The notes below the pieces were generated by a model that saw only the letters and a list, made by a program, of their open reading frames with translations, searched no databases and was not told the origin of the DNA. This document shows, in pieces, positions 1 through 13,294 of a stretch of DNA of 64,000 bases. This DNA is from Edolisoma coerulescens. Lineage: Eukaryota; Chordata; Aves; Passeriformes; Campephagidae. Location of the stretch: the NCBI GenBank assembly GCA_013397115.1, contig VWZW01001252.1:62001-126000 (forward strand), read 5' to 3'. Made by a program: the position numbers and the translations under genes. The stretch's first letter is position 1, and every line of letters starts with the position of its first letter.

Positions 1-3000
1 CCCTGAACGACTCATGACATGTACTTCAAAATAAGAAAGAACTGCATGAACTGGTGCTGTATTTCAAACCAACATTCAGGGTTTGATTTTATATTCCACT
101 TCCATTTTAAAATCTATTTCCAGAACTGCTGCTTATTAAATCATTCCCCTATTAAATGCAATATGAATTTAGGTTTCCCAGTCTCTTTTTCTTCCCCTTA
201 CCACCCTACGCTCTAACATCCTGTACCTTTCTGTACAATAATTTCTGCTCTTAACCAGGAGAATGTCACATATCTGAAAAAGAAATAAGTGGTGAGTTTA
301 TGCTCTCTGCATTCCTCGATCTCATTATATATACAATGTCCTAAGGCAAGAGTTTGCCAGCTTAGATTTTTCACTTGCTCTATCCCTTTAATTTGTGTTC
401 CCATCAGTGCTGTTACTGATTGTTAGCATTTGTTTTTATTTTTCTCTAGAGATTTCTTTTTTTTGCTTAAGTCACTGACTAAATAATCTAAATTCTTCAG
501 AGGGAAATTTAAAATTTCCTTCCTGTATAAAAAGCAGAATGATTCAGTACCTGTACTGGAATAGCATTAGGTGGATAACATTCATTTTGCTGGAGGTCTC
601 TGTTAGCTCAGTCAGAAAAATGACTTCCCTTCCCCCTCTCTCAGCTGCAACAAACTGGGTAAGGAAAAGGTGAGGAAGCTTTCCATACGCATAAGCAGAG
701 CCTGTGTATATCAGCAGTGGCTGCACCACAGCCCCAGGGCATCACTGAGCCACGCTGGGCTGCTTTTACTGAGAGTAATGAAAAATAGGGCCAGGGCCCT
801 GGATATGGTGGGCTCTCCCATGTACTGTAGGCCAAAAATCTCCTGCAGGTGCCAGAGACCTGTCTTGAAGAAAAATGAAGAAATATAAGCAGTTTCTTAT
901 TCACAATGACCCATTTAAAAACATTTCAAAACAAAAGCCTGGATAACCATCTTCTCTAAAATCAGTCCATGCTAGAAACAAATCAACCTTCAACTGGCAC
1001 CAAAACCCACAACAGGGAGAAGTGCTAGAGATTTCATCAGCTGAGGATTCAGTGGGACTCATGAGATACCCTTACAGCCACCACTCCCAGACACATTCAG
1101 TGGCTTGAAGAAAACAGTTAAAAAAATAATAATTGCATGAATAGCAGAAAAGGTGCAGACATCACAGGGCCAGCAGAAATCAGGCCAGCTCTGATACCAT
1201 CTCACCTATCCAACAGGACACAGGTCATGCTGTCCTGAACACCTGGAAATGGGTAAGATCCCTGGAGAGGATATCGTTAGGTACAAAGCTGAGCAACTTC
1301 AGTAATTAGGGAAACAGTAAAAGTAAAGTACAATTTTGGTTCTGTAAAAAAAAAAAACCCTAAAATCCAAACCAAACCCCACAAACTGTAACCTTTAATC
1401 AAGCATAAGAGATGGGGACACAACATCTCTAACTACCAACAAGGAGAGCACAAACTGTATTTAAAAACACACCACAAAAGCATTCAGAAAATCAAAAGCC
1501 ATTTAGCAGGTGGCTAGATGCTGAGAGGAACAGCCTTGTTTTCACCACATTCTAAGCTGGAAGTACTCCTAAAATGCAACAGTCAGCATTATCAATGCTC
1601 TTAAACTCCCTGGCTAGACTGGACTATGGACAATGTCCCAGTGTTGCATTAACTGAGGAATAACCCCAGATCCTGGCAGAGGTGCTGGCAATTATGTGGC
1701 CTGTCTGAAAGCCATTGATTTTACACAGCAGTTTGATCTTAACAGAGGTGAGAAATCTCTTATTTCCCAACCTGTCCCTTCCCTAGGGAAGCTCTGCAGG
1801 GCAGGCCCCTCCACAGGGCTGTGCTGCATTTCTAAGCAGGAAAATGAGTCCAGCCTTGACTTCAGCAGGGAGAAAGAAAACAGGACTGGAGGGAAAGACC
1901 ACACAGGAATGTCCATCTATACATTTTGCCCATCATTACATTTTCTGTCTGTCATTACAGCCTCATCTTAAATAACATTTACACAGATGAAGAGTCAGGC
2001 CTTTTACAGTAATGGGCCAAATTACAAGGAAAGCCCAACACTCTTTAATAGTCTTTAACAGTTTCTTTAATAGTCTGCTGGGTTTGTAACTCCTTCTGTC
2101 TTGGCCAGCAGTGGCAGGAAGAGCTGCAAATGTGTGCAGTTACTCCACAACCAGCACTGGCTGACCCATTACCAGGCTGAATCTGTGTCCTCACAAAGCA
2201 GACTGGATCAGCCCTTGAGATGACAAATACTCTGACAAGGATACAAAACATCTGGAAAGAATGTCCCTACAAATTAAAGAAAATTAAAGCCTAGAGCTAT
2301 CAACAGTCATAAGATTAAAACTACTTGATCTTCATTTGATTAAGTGTGAACTTCAGATCTGAATAATCCTAGAAAAGTAAAGTTCCAAAATTCTAGCTGC
2401 AGATATTTTTAAGATTCAAAGGCAAACTTTTAATTGGTATGGACAGAAACACTGATTTCTCTTTTGAGATAGCCACAAGTCAGACATAGGCTTCTATCAA
2501 ACACGCTGTGAATGTCAAGACCCAGATCCATGTATCCACCACACAAAAATTGATCTGCTTTGGCTAAAACTCATAAGAAAACCTAAATATCTTATTTTGA
2601 GGCAAAGCACAGTAAATCTGCCTGATACAGAAAGAAACCAATAAAGTATGGCCCAGTTATATGCCATAGTCTTTGGGCTGGCCTCAAAGCACTTGTATTT
2701 AAAAAAACAAATGAAGAATTGATCCATACAGGTGCTGCTACTTTCACTAGGAATTGCTGATTCATCTGTTAGTCATAAACCAGGGGACAGGAACAAACTT
2801 CTTCCTGTGTTGCAGGAAGATGTTTCATGGGCCATCTATTTTTCTGAACTGAAGAACCACCAGAGAAATGCAGACTTTGATCTCTTAGAAAGTTTCAAGC
2901 AGGAAAAAAAAAAAAAAGATTAAAAAATGAAGAAAGAAAATCACAAAAATCTGAACAAATTACTTTCCTCTGAGGACAGCAGTCCCGTATGGTAACAATC

Positions 3001-4395
3001 TAAGGCTCAGGTCAAGTTTCTTTTGTGATACTTAAGATTTAAGGCTGATTTCCCCAGAGGATGAAATAAGTGGGGGAAAAAATGAAAGGTGAAATGGGTA
3101 GAAAAGGAATGGAAGATGATTAACAGAAATCATCAGGGATCTCAGTGCTGCATGGCCTATCCCCAGCTTGTGCTACGGCCTCTGACATGAGATTTGCAAG
3201 CAGAGACCGCAGCAAATGAAGCTGCTTAGTTATTCAGCCCCCCTCCAGACAATCAGGTAGTGGAAGTAGCATTAATGAGACAGCTTTTAACTAAGGAGGA
3301 TGCAGGGTGAAAGACCAACAAATACAGTGCATAAATATGTTAATGTATTTATTGAGGTAATTTTTTCTGTAGCCTGTATGCGGCTGCAAAAATGATTCAA
3401 TTCATTTTATGCAAGAGAAGTGCATTTATCTCCCTTAATTAGGGAGAAAGTAGGACTGGTACTAGGATTAAAAATAAAAGTATGGTTGATTTTGAAGTCC
3501 TCTATGTAGCCCATTCTGGTGAGATCTGATAAAATACTTCCTCCAACACTGCTTCTGACTCATGGGAATATTTGTGAAGTGCATGACTGGAAATTCAATA
3601 GAATGGCCTGTACTTGTTTCTTGCTCTGGCAAGAACAAATCTGCAGATATAAGTAAGCACACAAATAAAAGTCTACATATTAGGATTTTCATTAAAATAT
3701 CCCTGGGATTCCCTTCAACTCAACATCAGACAACCCTTCACAGTTCTAGAACAATGGAGAACAAATGGGGATCCTCAAAAGTACGTGATAAAACGCACTA
3801 CATGAAAATCGAGAACGTTCTTTTTACTTAGCGGGTTTTTAAAGGGTTTTACCTGCAGTAACATCTGTCATGCTTACTCTCAGCTTTAGTTATTTTACAT
3901 TGCTCATCTTTCATCTCCTGCTTCTTTCATTTGTTCTCAGAGGAAAAATAAAAAATGAAGATTGAGGAATGCTGTACATTGCAAAGCTCCTCTGTAATAA
4001 CAGAAGCGCTGTCTATAGAGATGATAAATCCCAATATGTTACCATGCAAAATACCAGATCTGAGTTTCCAAAAAGCCTGATCCCAGGTAAGTGTGACACT
4101 TCTCACACTGCTGCTGATCATGAGCCCGACAAGCAGCTCGAGATGTTTACAATTCCCTTGCAGACAGAAATCCAGACTAGACAGCACTGCCTGTATCGTA
4201 GTCTGGAAAACTGGTACATTTGAAAGTTTGTAAACCATGTGATTTGAATGACCTGAATCTTTTGTGTCTGTAATTTTTGTTCTAACAGAAGCATAAATTG
4301 ACAGATCATCCTGCAAGTGCTGGGAATAACAGCTTCAGTTTCTCAGTGCTTTGATAAGAGAACATGTCTGAGAAACACCATGTTGTGCTACTCAC
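1..4395 (-). other. LRP8: LRP8 intron downstream of the class A exon (partial)
   Basis: This AT-rich DNA runs from the donor at 4395 off the left edge. I looked on the minus strand for the next class A repeat, using the Cys-Asp-Gly and Ser-Asp-Glu signatures, and did not find one, so the intron is probably at least 4.4 kb. It holds short poly-A runs at 1346-1357 and 2904-2916 and a repeat-free AT-rich block around 3190-3450. No CR1 copy was recognised. The small open frames here lack domain or splice support. Confidence 0.75.
4390..4395 (-). other. LRP8: Splice donor of the LRP8 exon (GTGAGT)
   Basis: The minus strand reads A|GTGAGT directly after the sixth cysteine codon of the class A repeat. 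It matches the consensus GT(A/G)AGT and leaves one base of a split codon, giving a phase-1 intron like the one upstream. Confidence 0.9.
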
Positions 4396-4518
4396 TGCAG
4401 GCTGCTTCTGATTCATCTGACCCGTCGGGACATTCCTCTTCGCCATCACATTTCCACCTGGCTGGGATGCAGTGCCCATTGTCACAAGTGAAATCTGACT
4501 CAGCACAAGTTTTCTTTG
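4396..4518 (-). CDS. LRP8: LRP8 (ApoER2) exon encoding an LDL-receptor class A repeat, probably repeat 2 (exon 3)
   Basis: This is a single internal exon of 123 bp (41 codons) read on the minus strand. It starts two bases into a proline codon, reads KKTCAESDFTC at the start, has NGHCIPARWKC in the middle and ends with CDGEEECPDGSDES and a sixth cysteine. It is a full class A module of six cysteines with the acidic SDE calcium-binding motif. The position that is usually Asp before the fifth cysteine is Glu here, as I recall for human LRP8 too. Both boundaries are phase 1, as in other LDLR-family repeats. The DNGHC segment and EEEC match repeat 2 of LRP8 from memory, whereas VLDLR repeat 2 has NNGQC and a different acidic loop. 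LRP8 is a membrane receptor for reelin and apoE-type ligands, and this module lies in the extracellular ligand-binding region. The exon number follows the human gene. Neighbouring exons are not visible. The frame is intact, so it is not a pseudogene by this evidence. Confidence 0.93.
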
Positions 4519-4537
4519 CTGCAAGAAAAGAAGAAAG
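4519..4537 (-). other. LRP8: Splice acceptor and polypyrimidine tract of the LRP8 exon
   Basis: Read on the minus strand, the bases before the exon are TTTCTTCTTTTCTTGCAG, a nearly uninterrupted pyrimidine run ending in CAG. The position puts the first complete codon at the Lys-Lys-Thr-Cys start of the class A repeat, which supports the call. Confidence 0.88.
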
Positions 4538-5440
4538 TACTTGGCATGAATATAAACAGTGCAGAAGATCTCCATTGCACCCAACCCCATCAAGGACGAT
4601 ATGGATTGCCCTGTACTAAGAGGATTTATTTCACATTCAACATTGCTTCTTCATGACAGAGTCCCACATATATCATAGATGGGTGTTTCTTCTCACTAGA
4701 ACTCTTATCCCTCCATTATTTGACAAGAATTCACCCTTCTATGTCTTTTTCCAGCCATTCAAAAAACAGGGATGATATTTTTCAAAATAATTTTCTAAGG
4801 CTTTAACTATAAAAAGCTGCTGCCTTCATGGAACTGAAAGCATGCTGCACGATTTACAGACAGGCAAGACAAACAAGTATCACCTTTCGAGTACTATAAT
4901 CTAAATAAGAATGTTTCTATCTATGCCATCTATTCATGGCTTGTTAGTACATCTGTCACCACAGCAGAGGATCATGAAGCACTCCTTCAGACACTAACAT
5001 CCATTTCATTAAATGTCAACCACTCCACGCTCTTTGCTTTGCTTGCATTAACCTAGGACTTGAAAAAGATGTGAGACATGAACTCAAGCAATTAATTGGT
5101 CTATTCCTCTGCGCCAGTGGTGCAGCACCATGTGCTCTGCAATTCTAGTCAGCATCTTCCCACTGCGGCAGAAAGAGAAAATTCTACATAGATTTGGTCC
5201 CTTCAGGCTGAGGCCTCAGTGTTGATGTGACCACCACTCACTCACTGCTTTTGCAGTGGTGACTTCAGTGGCTTTTCTGCTGAGTCCTGAGCAAGGGCTG
5301 GGGCTCCAAGGTGTCACCACCTTGAAGTAAAATGCTCTCTGGCTGACTGGTATCTACCTTTGTTAGCCATCAACTGACAGAGGAAGTGCTGGCAGGGAGA
5401 TTTGTCTCTTCCTCCTGCAAAGCTGCTCACAACCTAATAG

Positions 5441-5638
5441 GATCATAGGAAAATTCAGGTAACGAAGGACCTCAGGAGGTCACCAAGTCCAGCCTCCTGC
5501 TCAAGACAGGCTCAGCTCCGAGGTCAGACCAGGCTGTTCTGGGTTTTATTCAGTCTGGTAGGAAAAACCCCCAAGATGGAGCCAGCACAACCTCCCCGGG
5601 CAACCTGTTCCATGGCTTAGCTGCCCTCACAGTGAGAC
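5441..5638 (-). mobile_element. CR1 LINE 3' fragment (truncated)
   Basis: The plus strand reads as the reverse complement of a CR1 3' end. It opens with GATCATAGG (the tail), then GACCTCAGGAGGTCACC, a segment on the pattern AGTCCAGCCTCCTGCTCAAG, then AGATGGAGCC, then GGGCAACCTGTTCCATGGC, and ends near GCCCTCACAGTGAGA. This is the usual order of blocks in avian CR1 copies. It is diverged, contains small indels and lacks the reverse transcriptase, so it is a dead 5'-truncated copy inserted in the same orientation as LRP8 transcription. Confidence 0.88.
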
Positions 5639-7815
5639 CTGGGCTTGACAAGCCCTTCCCTCTTACAAGCCACGTGCACACATATTGCTACAGCAATACT
5701 TCTTCCAGCAAACATTTTCAAAGCATTAAACACAACAAATAAGCCTCCGGGGTTTGATCTTTTACTTTCCTTTCTTGTTTTCCTACATGAGCTGCTGTCA
5801 GGAAGGGAGTCATGTTAAATATCACTCACATGCCCACACAGGAAACAAGGAGCATTTCTGTGTGAGGTACTGGAGAGACCTACGTGGCTGAAATAAAGCT
5901 CTCATTTTCTAGCACACAAAATATGCAGCTTCCCTGAGCAGACATCCAGCAGGAAAACACTGCAAAGCACAACTAGGCAGCTGTACAATCTCTCAAGATG
6001 CCCTTTATAAAGAGAACATACATTTACTCCCCTTCTGTTGCTAAATGAACCAGATTCTGGAAAATGAAATAAAAAAAAAAAGAACTATTTTCAATTTTCT
6101 CTTCAGCCATTCAAAAACATACTATGAACTAATATAGGATAAAAAAAATTTCCATATAAACCAACAGTTTCACAAGAGACCAGTCATACTAAGGATTGTC
6201 CAAAGACATTGTACATCTGTTATCAGAGGGAAAAGACTTTCTCCCGAATATCTCCTTTTAGAAATCCAAAGCTTGTGAAAGTGGCTATTGCACATCACTT
6301 CTGGGGTATTTAATGCAAGTTTTAATGAATCAGATGTATTTAATGGCCAGAAATGTTGATACTGATAGGATACCCATGCAGAGGTGAAGTGAGAGCACTC
6401 TCCTGCTCGCTGGGAAGCTCACTGGGTAAAATGTTGCTATCTGCTCTTAGGGGAAGGTTGTGGCATCTACAAATGAAACAATCACAGCTTCATCCGGAAA
6501 GGAGAGACCAGTGTAATACTGGAGACATTAGAAACCTAATTTTTTAAATGTATTTTGTTTTGTACTCGCTCCCTCAATGCCCTAATATCTTGCTTTCCAC
6601 AGCAAAACTGTCCTTTAACTTATTCTCTAGAGATCCAAATAGCAATAAAACTACTATTGTGCCTCAAAACAAACCTCTCCTTTTGCCATCAGTCTCACAG
6701 TCTGATGTACTTCCAGGACACGGGACTCAGGAGCGAGGGGCCAGCCCCAGGGAGGAGTGGCACGGGCCAACCTGCTCCCAGCAGATGGTGGCACCGAGGG
6801 CTTTGTTCCTTCCCTGCCACTGCTCCTGCACCGCAATCAGTTCTTTGCCAGGGCTCACAAAAGGGGCAGCAAAGTGCTACTGCCAGGCCCGGGGTGTCCC
6901 TCAGAAGGTGTTCATGTGCTCCCTCCCTTTGGCAAAATGAAGCTGGGCACAACCACTCACCAGCAGTGGCCGAATCCAGAAGTGCCATCGTGTCCCCACG
7001 CTCTCCTGAAAGTCCAACAGTCCCATGACATAAATCAGCAGGATACAAAAGTGTTTGGTCCTTTGTTTGAATCTAAGTTGTCTAATCTCTTTAAGGAACA
7101 GGATTAAGAGAGGGGGAGCTCAAACCTTTTTATGATTCTTATATTTACTTCTGCTATTTTAATTTTGTTTTTTGCTTCTTGTTATTTATATTTTAAATGC
7201 TACCTTTTATTTCCTATTATTTTTTATTACTATTACTCTCCAGCACTGGGTCAGAGCTCTGCAGACTGTCTCAATTCCAATAACTCCACTTTCTGTTGCA
7301 AACAGCAACTCAGATTAATCAAACTGCGAGAATACTGCAGCACTGTCTCATTTCTCACCTCTAATACAAGACTGGAATCACTTTATTTCTAACCAGATTT
7401 ACCTTCTGGCACTCAATCCTCACATCTCTGGGATCACAATGCAGGCAGGGAGCAGTTAATTAAAATATCAGCTCTCTGTCTTTTCCTTCCTTTTTCTTTT
7501 TGAAGTCTGATAACCCTTTTTATTAATCTCCCATGTTATACACCTTCCTTCTATCAATAATTCATTGAGGCTCACACCATAAATTGCCGGTGGTGCATTA
7601 AAATGTAAAATAAATAAATACATCCCTTTCAGACAATGGGGAGGACACGGGTTCATTTTATGGTTTCACCTGGCTCAGAAATAGTCACGCAAAATTAATT
7701 GTCCCCCTGAGATCCATTTCCTTTGCCGTAAGCAGCCCAGGCAGCTCTGCTCACATGTCTCTTCCAAATGAACATAAACAAACAAGAGTGAGTAGTCACA
7801 GCATCCCTGAGCCTC

Positions 7816-7903
7816 CGCTCCTCGGGGGGCAAACCCATACCTGGAACGAGAAGAGAGACGGCTCCCGAAGCGTGCACGGAGCCTTTCATCTCCTCCCCTG
7901 CTC
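7816..7903. promoter_or_regulatory. Compact CpG cluster (possible regulatory element)
   Basis: Eight CpG dinucleotides fall in 88 bp, against a surround where CpG is rare. The block includes CTCCTCGGGGGG, AGAGACGGCTCCCGAAGCG and TGCACGGAGCC. It is too small for a CpG island. A regulatory role is inferred only from retained CpG. Confidence 0.3.
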
Positions 7904-10900
7904 GGATGCACCAGTGCTACCAAAGAGGTTGCCTCTCTTTTGGCTCTTGCTTCATTTGCCTTTAGTTCCTGCTCTTCCTTTCCCACACGTGCAGGTGGAC
8001 AGATCTGTCAGAAACTCCACCGGCACCTGTGCAACCATGGGACTCAGCTCCCACAGGGAATGAGCCGTGGCTTGGGAACGCTCCAAAGGAGGCCTTAGTT
8101 AAAGTCAGTCATTCCTGCTTCTCTTCTCCCAGAAAGAAAGGCAAGGGAAGAGGGAAAGAAGGTTTCAACTTTACCCAGCAGTGACAGGAAAACACCCTAA
8201 CATGCTGAATTTTAAATAAAACTGCATCAAACCCAACATGGCCCCTCATTTTCCAAAATGTCCTCTTCCGTTCCATTACTCACATCTCTTATCCTGAACT
8301 GCAAGTAAGGATTCAGGGGTCATCCCTACAGCAAATTAAAAGCAGAGAACTCAGGGAGAGTGGTTTAGAACATGAGCATTTATAGAGTGAATTCATAAAA
8401 AAGCAGTGACTGGGGACATGTTTAATAAGACTGGAGGGAATAAATATACACTGAAAGGAACAAGCCTTGTACTGGCTAGGAGCAGGGACTGGATGATATA
8501 AATGTGACCTCCGACTTCCAAAAATACCTACTCCTGAAAGATCAATTTCCTGACCCTAACCCAAACAAGGTATCTGAATCTAACAGAAAAGTCCAGGATT
8601 TATTCTTTCTTCCTCTTTCTAATAAAACCCAACATCCTCCCACTGCTTCTCAGTCACTTCATTTAACCTCACTTAACTCTTGCCTCAGTTTTAGAGGCTT
8701 TACAAGGCAAGTATGTTTTTTCAGTTACTCCTTGTAAGACACCAGGCCCCTTGTGATTCAATTTCCAATTCATGACTTGTTTATTCCTATTTTGCACGTC
8801 TGTAATATTAAGCAATACCCAACTCTAAAATAGTTTCATTTCTTGCTACTCCCAATTTCCCCAAACCAACAGCTGAAAATCAGAATGACCATATTTCCTC
8901 TCTTATCATCAACAGTTCTGTGTAGCTGTTCAACAGCTGCAGTAATGTAAAAGCACATTAAAAAGCACATTTTCTTATTACACCTTGCCTGTAAAGGATA
9001 CTTGAAAATAAGGGTTTGTTTTTTTCCTTATAAGAGAATGAACCCTATAGAGTAATAACACTCTAAACACAGGATTTTTAGACAAAGGGTTTTGTTCAAA
9101 CTCTGGGTTGTGTATCCAGACAGAAAACCAGGCCAATGAGAGCATCCTTGAATGTTTACCCACAGAGACCCTGCAAACTGTGCCCCCTCCCCATTTTCTC
9201 CCCTCAGTAACTGTTGGCCAACTTCCACCAATTCTAAAAGATGGGAAAGATGTGGAAAATAAGTCTAATCCCACAAATTTCATAAAACTGGGAGCTGAAT
9301 AGAGAACAATCAAAATCACAGCTCCACAGAGGGAGATAAAGGCAGAAAGTGGCCACAGGGCTGATCTGCTCCATGTGCTGCCAGTCAGCCAGGGCTGCCC
9401 AGACTCTGCATCTCATCCCAAGGTGGATTTATGGCAGAGGGAAGGTGGCAATTAGGGATTAAAACCCCCAGACACCGAACTCATTGAAAAGTGGTTTAAT
9501 TTGTTCCACTACCCTCATTCCTTTACACAGATCCTGCTCCTATTTTAACTTCTGAATCAACACCAGACTTCCCATCAAACTGTGGATCTGCTCTCATTTG
9601 CAGCCAATATTCAGTCTTCTTGCAGAAAACAGTTTCACCCAAGCTGCTGTAAAAATGTAACAAAATAAAGTAAAAAAGCTTACAATGGAAGTTTTGCTGT
9701 GATCCTTCTGCAGCGATAAAACAGCACACCCTGTAGGACGTGATAATGGGGAGATGATGGTAGGCCAGAGACATTGAAATTCATAAAACAGGGTATCATT
9801 TCATGCTGGGAAACTTCAATGGTAGCTTTGATCAGTGGTTTATCGGAGCCGCTGACAAGGCTCCATATGAGAAGAAGAGAAGCAGCACTGCACAAATTCA
9901 GGAGCTTAAACACAGCCCATCAGCACCAGTCCACCCTGAGAGGTGCCAACCACAGCTCAGTAGGTAATGGGACACCAGCCAGCTCCTCCCAGAACAAAAT
10001 ACATCATTATTATGGGTCACTCTGCACCTCCTAAGGACCTCCATCAATCCAGTCTCACAGTGAGCAAAACACACCCCACCTCGATCACTGGCTTGGCCCA
10101 ACGAGGTTTTCTGCTTCCCCGAGAAAGGTAAGGGCTGTGCTCATGATTCACCTCGAGAGAGCTTCTGGGCTACACAAAACTCGGCAGCAAACAGTTGTTT
10201 TCAGTTTATAACTCAGTCAGCTCCTGAATCACAAACACAGCCACCAGGACATTGCAAATGCCACTCCCAAACAGAAATTCCCAGCAACAGAAGAAAACAA
10301 TTTTAAAAAAAATTTTAATTCAAAGTTATGTTCACCACAAACTTGATATATACTCCCAAACCCAGAAAACACTTGGAGCAGGAGACTGAGCCCTAACCAC
10401 ATACTTTGACAGCATCCCTGCCCTTCAAAAAGAATCTGTGCTATTGATCCTTAATCCTTTGATCAGGTTTTACACCCAAAGGATGTCTTAGTTGTCTTAA
10501 GGAGGTCTGAAAATCCTAACCTACATCTGCAGCCCGAGTCCTCTCAGTTGCTGCTGTTGATTTTGCAAAGGAGGAAGTGTCACAGGGAGTGTGGGACAAC
10601 CCGCCCCGGAGAGGTTTCCTGTCCCAGCAGGTGGGCACACAGCGCTGCATTCCCTGCTTTAGGCATCCAAACACCTTGTGCTGGGAGCCTGACCCCTCAC
10701 AGCCCCTCTGCCACGGCCACTGCTGCCAAATCCTTGGCATGGGAATCCCAGGAACGTGCTGGTTTGCAGCTACAAAATGGCAACAGAGAAGATCCAAGAG
10801 TCGAAATATCAGAAAATCCTAGTGGATGTGGATCATCAGGTCCTTTTAATTTTCAGACAACTAAGGACACCTTGAAGTAATGAAAGGGAATATTTAACCA

Positions 10901-13220
10901 TTCTCTGAATCTGGCCACTTTTTTTGACGCTGCCATCTCAGCAGGCAATTACTTTTATAAAGCAAGATTAATCAGATCCCCTCAAAGAGCCAGTGCTCAG
11001 GCACAGACCATGGTCCCTTTGATACTCCACATGAAACACATTCCAAAGAAATGTCTCCCCGAGACCCCCTGAAACAGCCCCAGAAAACAACGCCCCATTG
11101 ACAGAAGCCCAGTCAGAGGCTCTGGGGCTGCCTGAAGCTGCTGCTCAAGTAACCACAACATGCAGCTGCAGAGCCTGAAGCCCCTCAGATCAATCAAATC
11201 AAACCAATGACTTTAAAAGAAGAAAAAGAGATGTCACCTGTGATTTTTCATTAGTATCAAAGGTGTCCACTTTTTATACAGTAATATGTGTAAACCTCCT
11301 ATTTAGAATTATTTAAATACATTTTCATGTTTAATACTGAATTCAATGTAAGGAAAATGGCAGAACCTAATTGAAACCTATGAAAAGCAGAACACTGAAA
11401 CAACATTCTGTTTTCACATATGAAATGAAAGCAACTTCAGCTAACAAATACAGGCCTTCCTTCCTAAATTTACTCACAGAAATCAAGGTAAAGCTGAATA
11501 ATATTTTTCCCCAACCTGTCCTCAGGTTGCTGTTGTCGCTTCAGTCTTCAAGAAGGGCTGTATGCTCAAAGGTTGCTCTGTTTTTTACCAAATTTACTAG
11601 TTGATCTAATGAATGCAGCATTTGTCCCTACAAACCATGTTTCACCAATAGGAAAAGCAGGATTTCTCTTCTTCCCAGAAGAGAAATCAAGGACAAAAAC
11701 ATCCACTTGGACTGGCATGCTCCTTCGAGGGCATTAGAGGTCTGTCAAACATACTGCTTGGTATTCAGGACAACTTCTCCTTGCAAGTTTGAAGGCTTAG
11801 TCAGGGCTCTGGGGCTTTGTCCTAGGGAGCTTCGCAGCTGGGAACAGCCCAGGCAGAAAGCTCAAGTGCTGCCTCACTCACTTCAGAGGAACGTGCCCCA
11901 CACTCCTTCAGGCAGGGCTCCCTCCAACATCTGCTCCCTCCATTCTTCCCTCAGCTTTCTCCATTTTTTTAAAATCCACTCATAAGGCATTATTCATCTT
12001 TTAAGCTGTGCAAGTCCAGGTTTTGTGACAATTTCCTCTTTTTTATTCTCCAGGAACCCCTATCACCACAATGTACAAGTCTCTGGAATTTAAAAAACAA
12101 CAAACAAACCCACAAGAAAACCAACCAACTTCCCCCACACTGTACTTTTACATTGGAAAATCACATCCTTCTGCAGAGGAAGGGGGAAGAAGGGACAGAT
12201 TTTCCTACCAGCACCTGAAATACACTCCAGCTTTGCTCAGAAACAGGCTGACAGCCCTGTCCAGCCTGCAGTCACCTCTGGATGCTACCAATCAGCCTCA
12301 TTGTTGTGTGACACTGCACAGCAGGTGTGAAAAACCACCCACCACTCAGTGTCAAAACATGCCACTGACAAAATCTCACCGAGGCTCTTCCTCATCCAGC
12401 AACAACAGTGACAAGAAGGCTGCCAAGTTCACAGACAACGTTTGCCTTCAGTAAATGGAATTTTTCTTACAACCAAGGTTATACAAGGTAGCACTGAATG
12501 AAAGGGCTATAAGAAAACTCGCTGCCCTTAGGAGATCTGAGAACTTGAAAATGCACAAGTCATGTCCTCCCTTACAGGTACATGGACACAGAGACATTAA
12601 TGACATGCCAGAACTCCTGCAGCAGCAGATCTGTGGTGTAGCCAAGGGCCTGCCCATGTCTTTCCACCACGTTTGATGGCGCGGTCGCCCTATCTTACGC
12701 TCAAGTCAAGATTTCCTCTGTGAGGAAAAGAGCAGCCATCGCTCTGCTGTGGAAGCTGAACGTGTTTCCAGAACTCCATATTGCTGCAGTCATGACCTTT
12801 TCAAAGGATTTGGTATGCTCCGGCTTTCCAGTTTGTTTCTAAATATTTCTTTGACTGAAGCTCATCCACGCTGACTTTTGCTGACAGAATTGCCAGCTTT
12901 GTCTGTCTCTCTAGGTTTTGTTTTGCCTTCTTTTAACAAGCAAGACATTGTTGCAAGACAGAAGCTCGTGGGGTGGCAACTACATGTATGTTATTTCACA
13001 ATGAAGGACGTCCACAAATTCCTCAAGAGGCACTTAATATTATTCTGTCTTTCTGTTTCTGGGAATTGAACACTAGGGGCCATATTCTACCCTGATGAAA
13101 CATCACCAAAGTCCATGAATAATCACTGGTCTCAGTGGTCTCTGTGCAAAATTGGTCCCAGATGTTTTTATGACACTCTATGATGTCTATTTACAGTACA
13201 GGTTTTATAACCCTCAGCCT

Positions 13221-13294
13221 AAGTCAAAGCCCCTGATGACAAAAGTCCCTGGTGCCCTGACTCAAACCCCCAATGACAAAAGCCAGGTTTCCTG
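13221..13294 (+). repeat. Imperfect tandem duplication, about 35-39-bp unit
   Basis: The two units share a TCAAA-CCCC core followed by ATGACAAAAG, spaced alike and each ending in CCTG. A shorter GAGGACAAAAC follows and may be a third remnant. Confidence 0.6.

Noticed and set aside
4396..4518. Assignment of the class A exon to VLDLR instead of LRP8.
   Set aside because: The DNGHC and EEECPDGSDES segments fit LRP8 repeat 2. VLDLR has NNGQC and a different acidic loop.
6548..7107. Several overlapping open frames of 116-157 codons on both strands.
   Set aside because: All frames are open together over a GC-rich patch, which is a composition effect. There is no shared domain or splice structure.
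13084..13170. A CTGATGAA box-C-like motif suggesting a C/D snoRNA in the intron.
   Set aside because: No CTGA box D at a suitable distance and no terminal stem were found.
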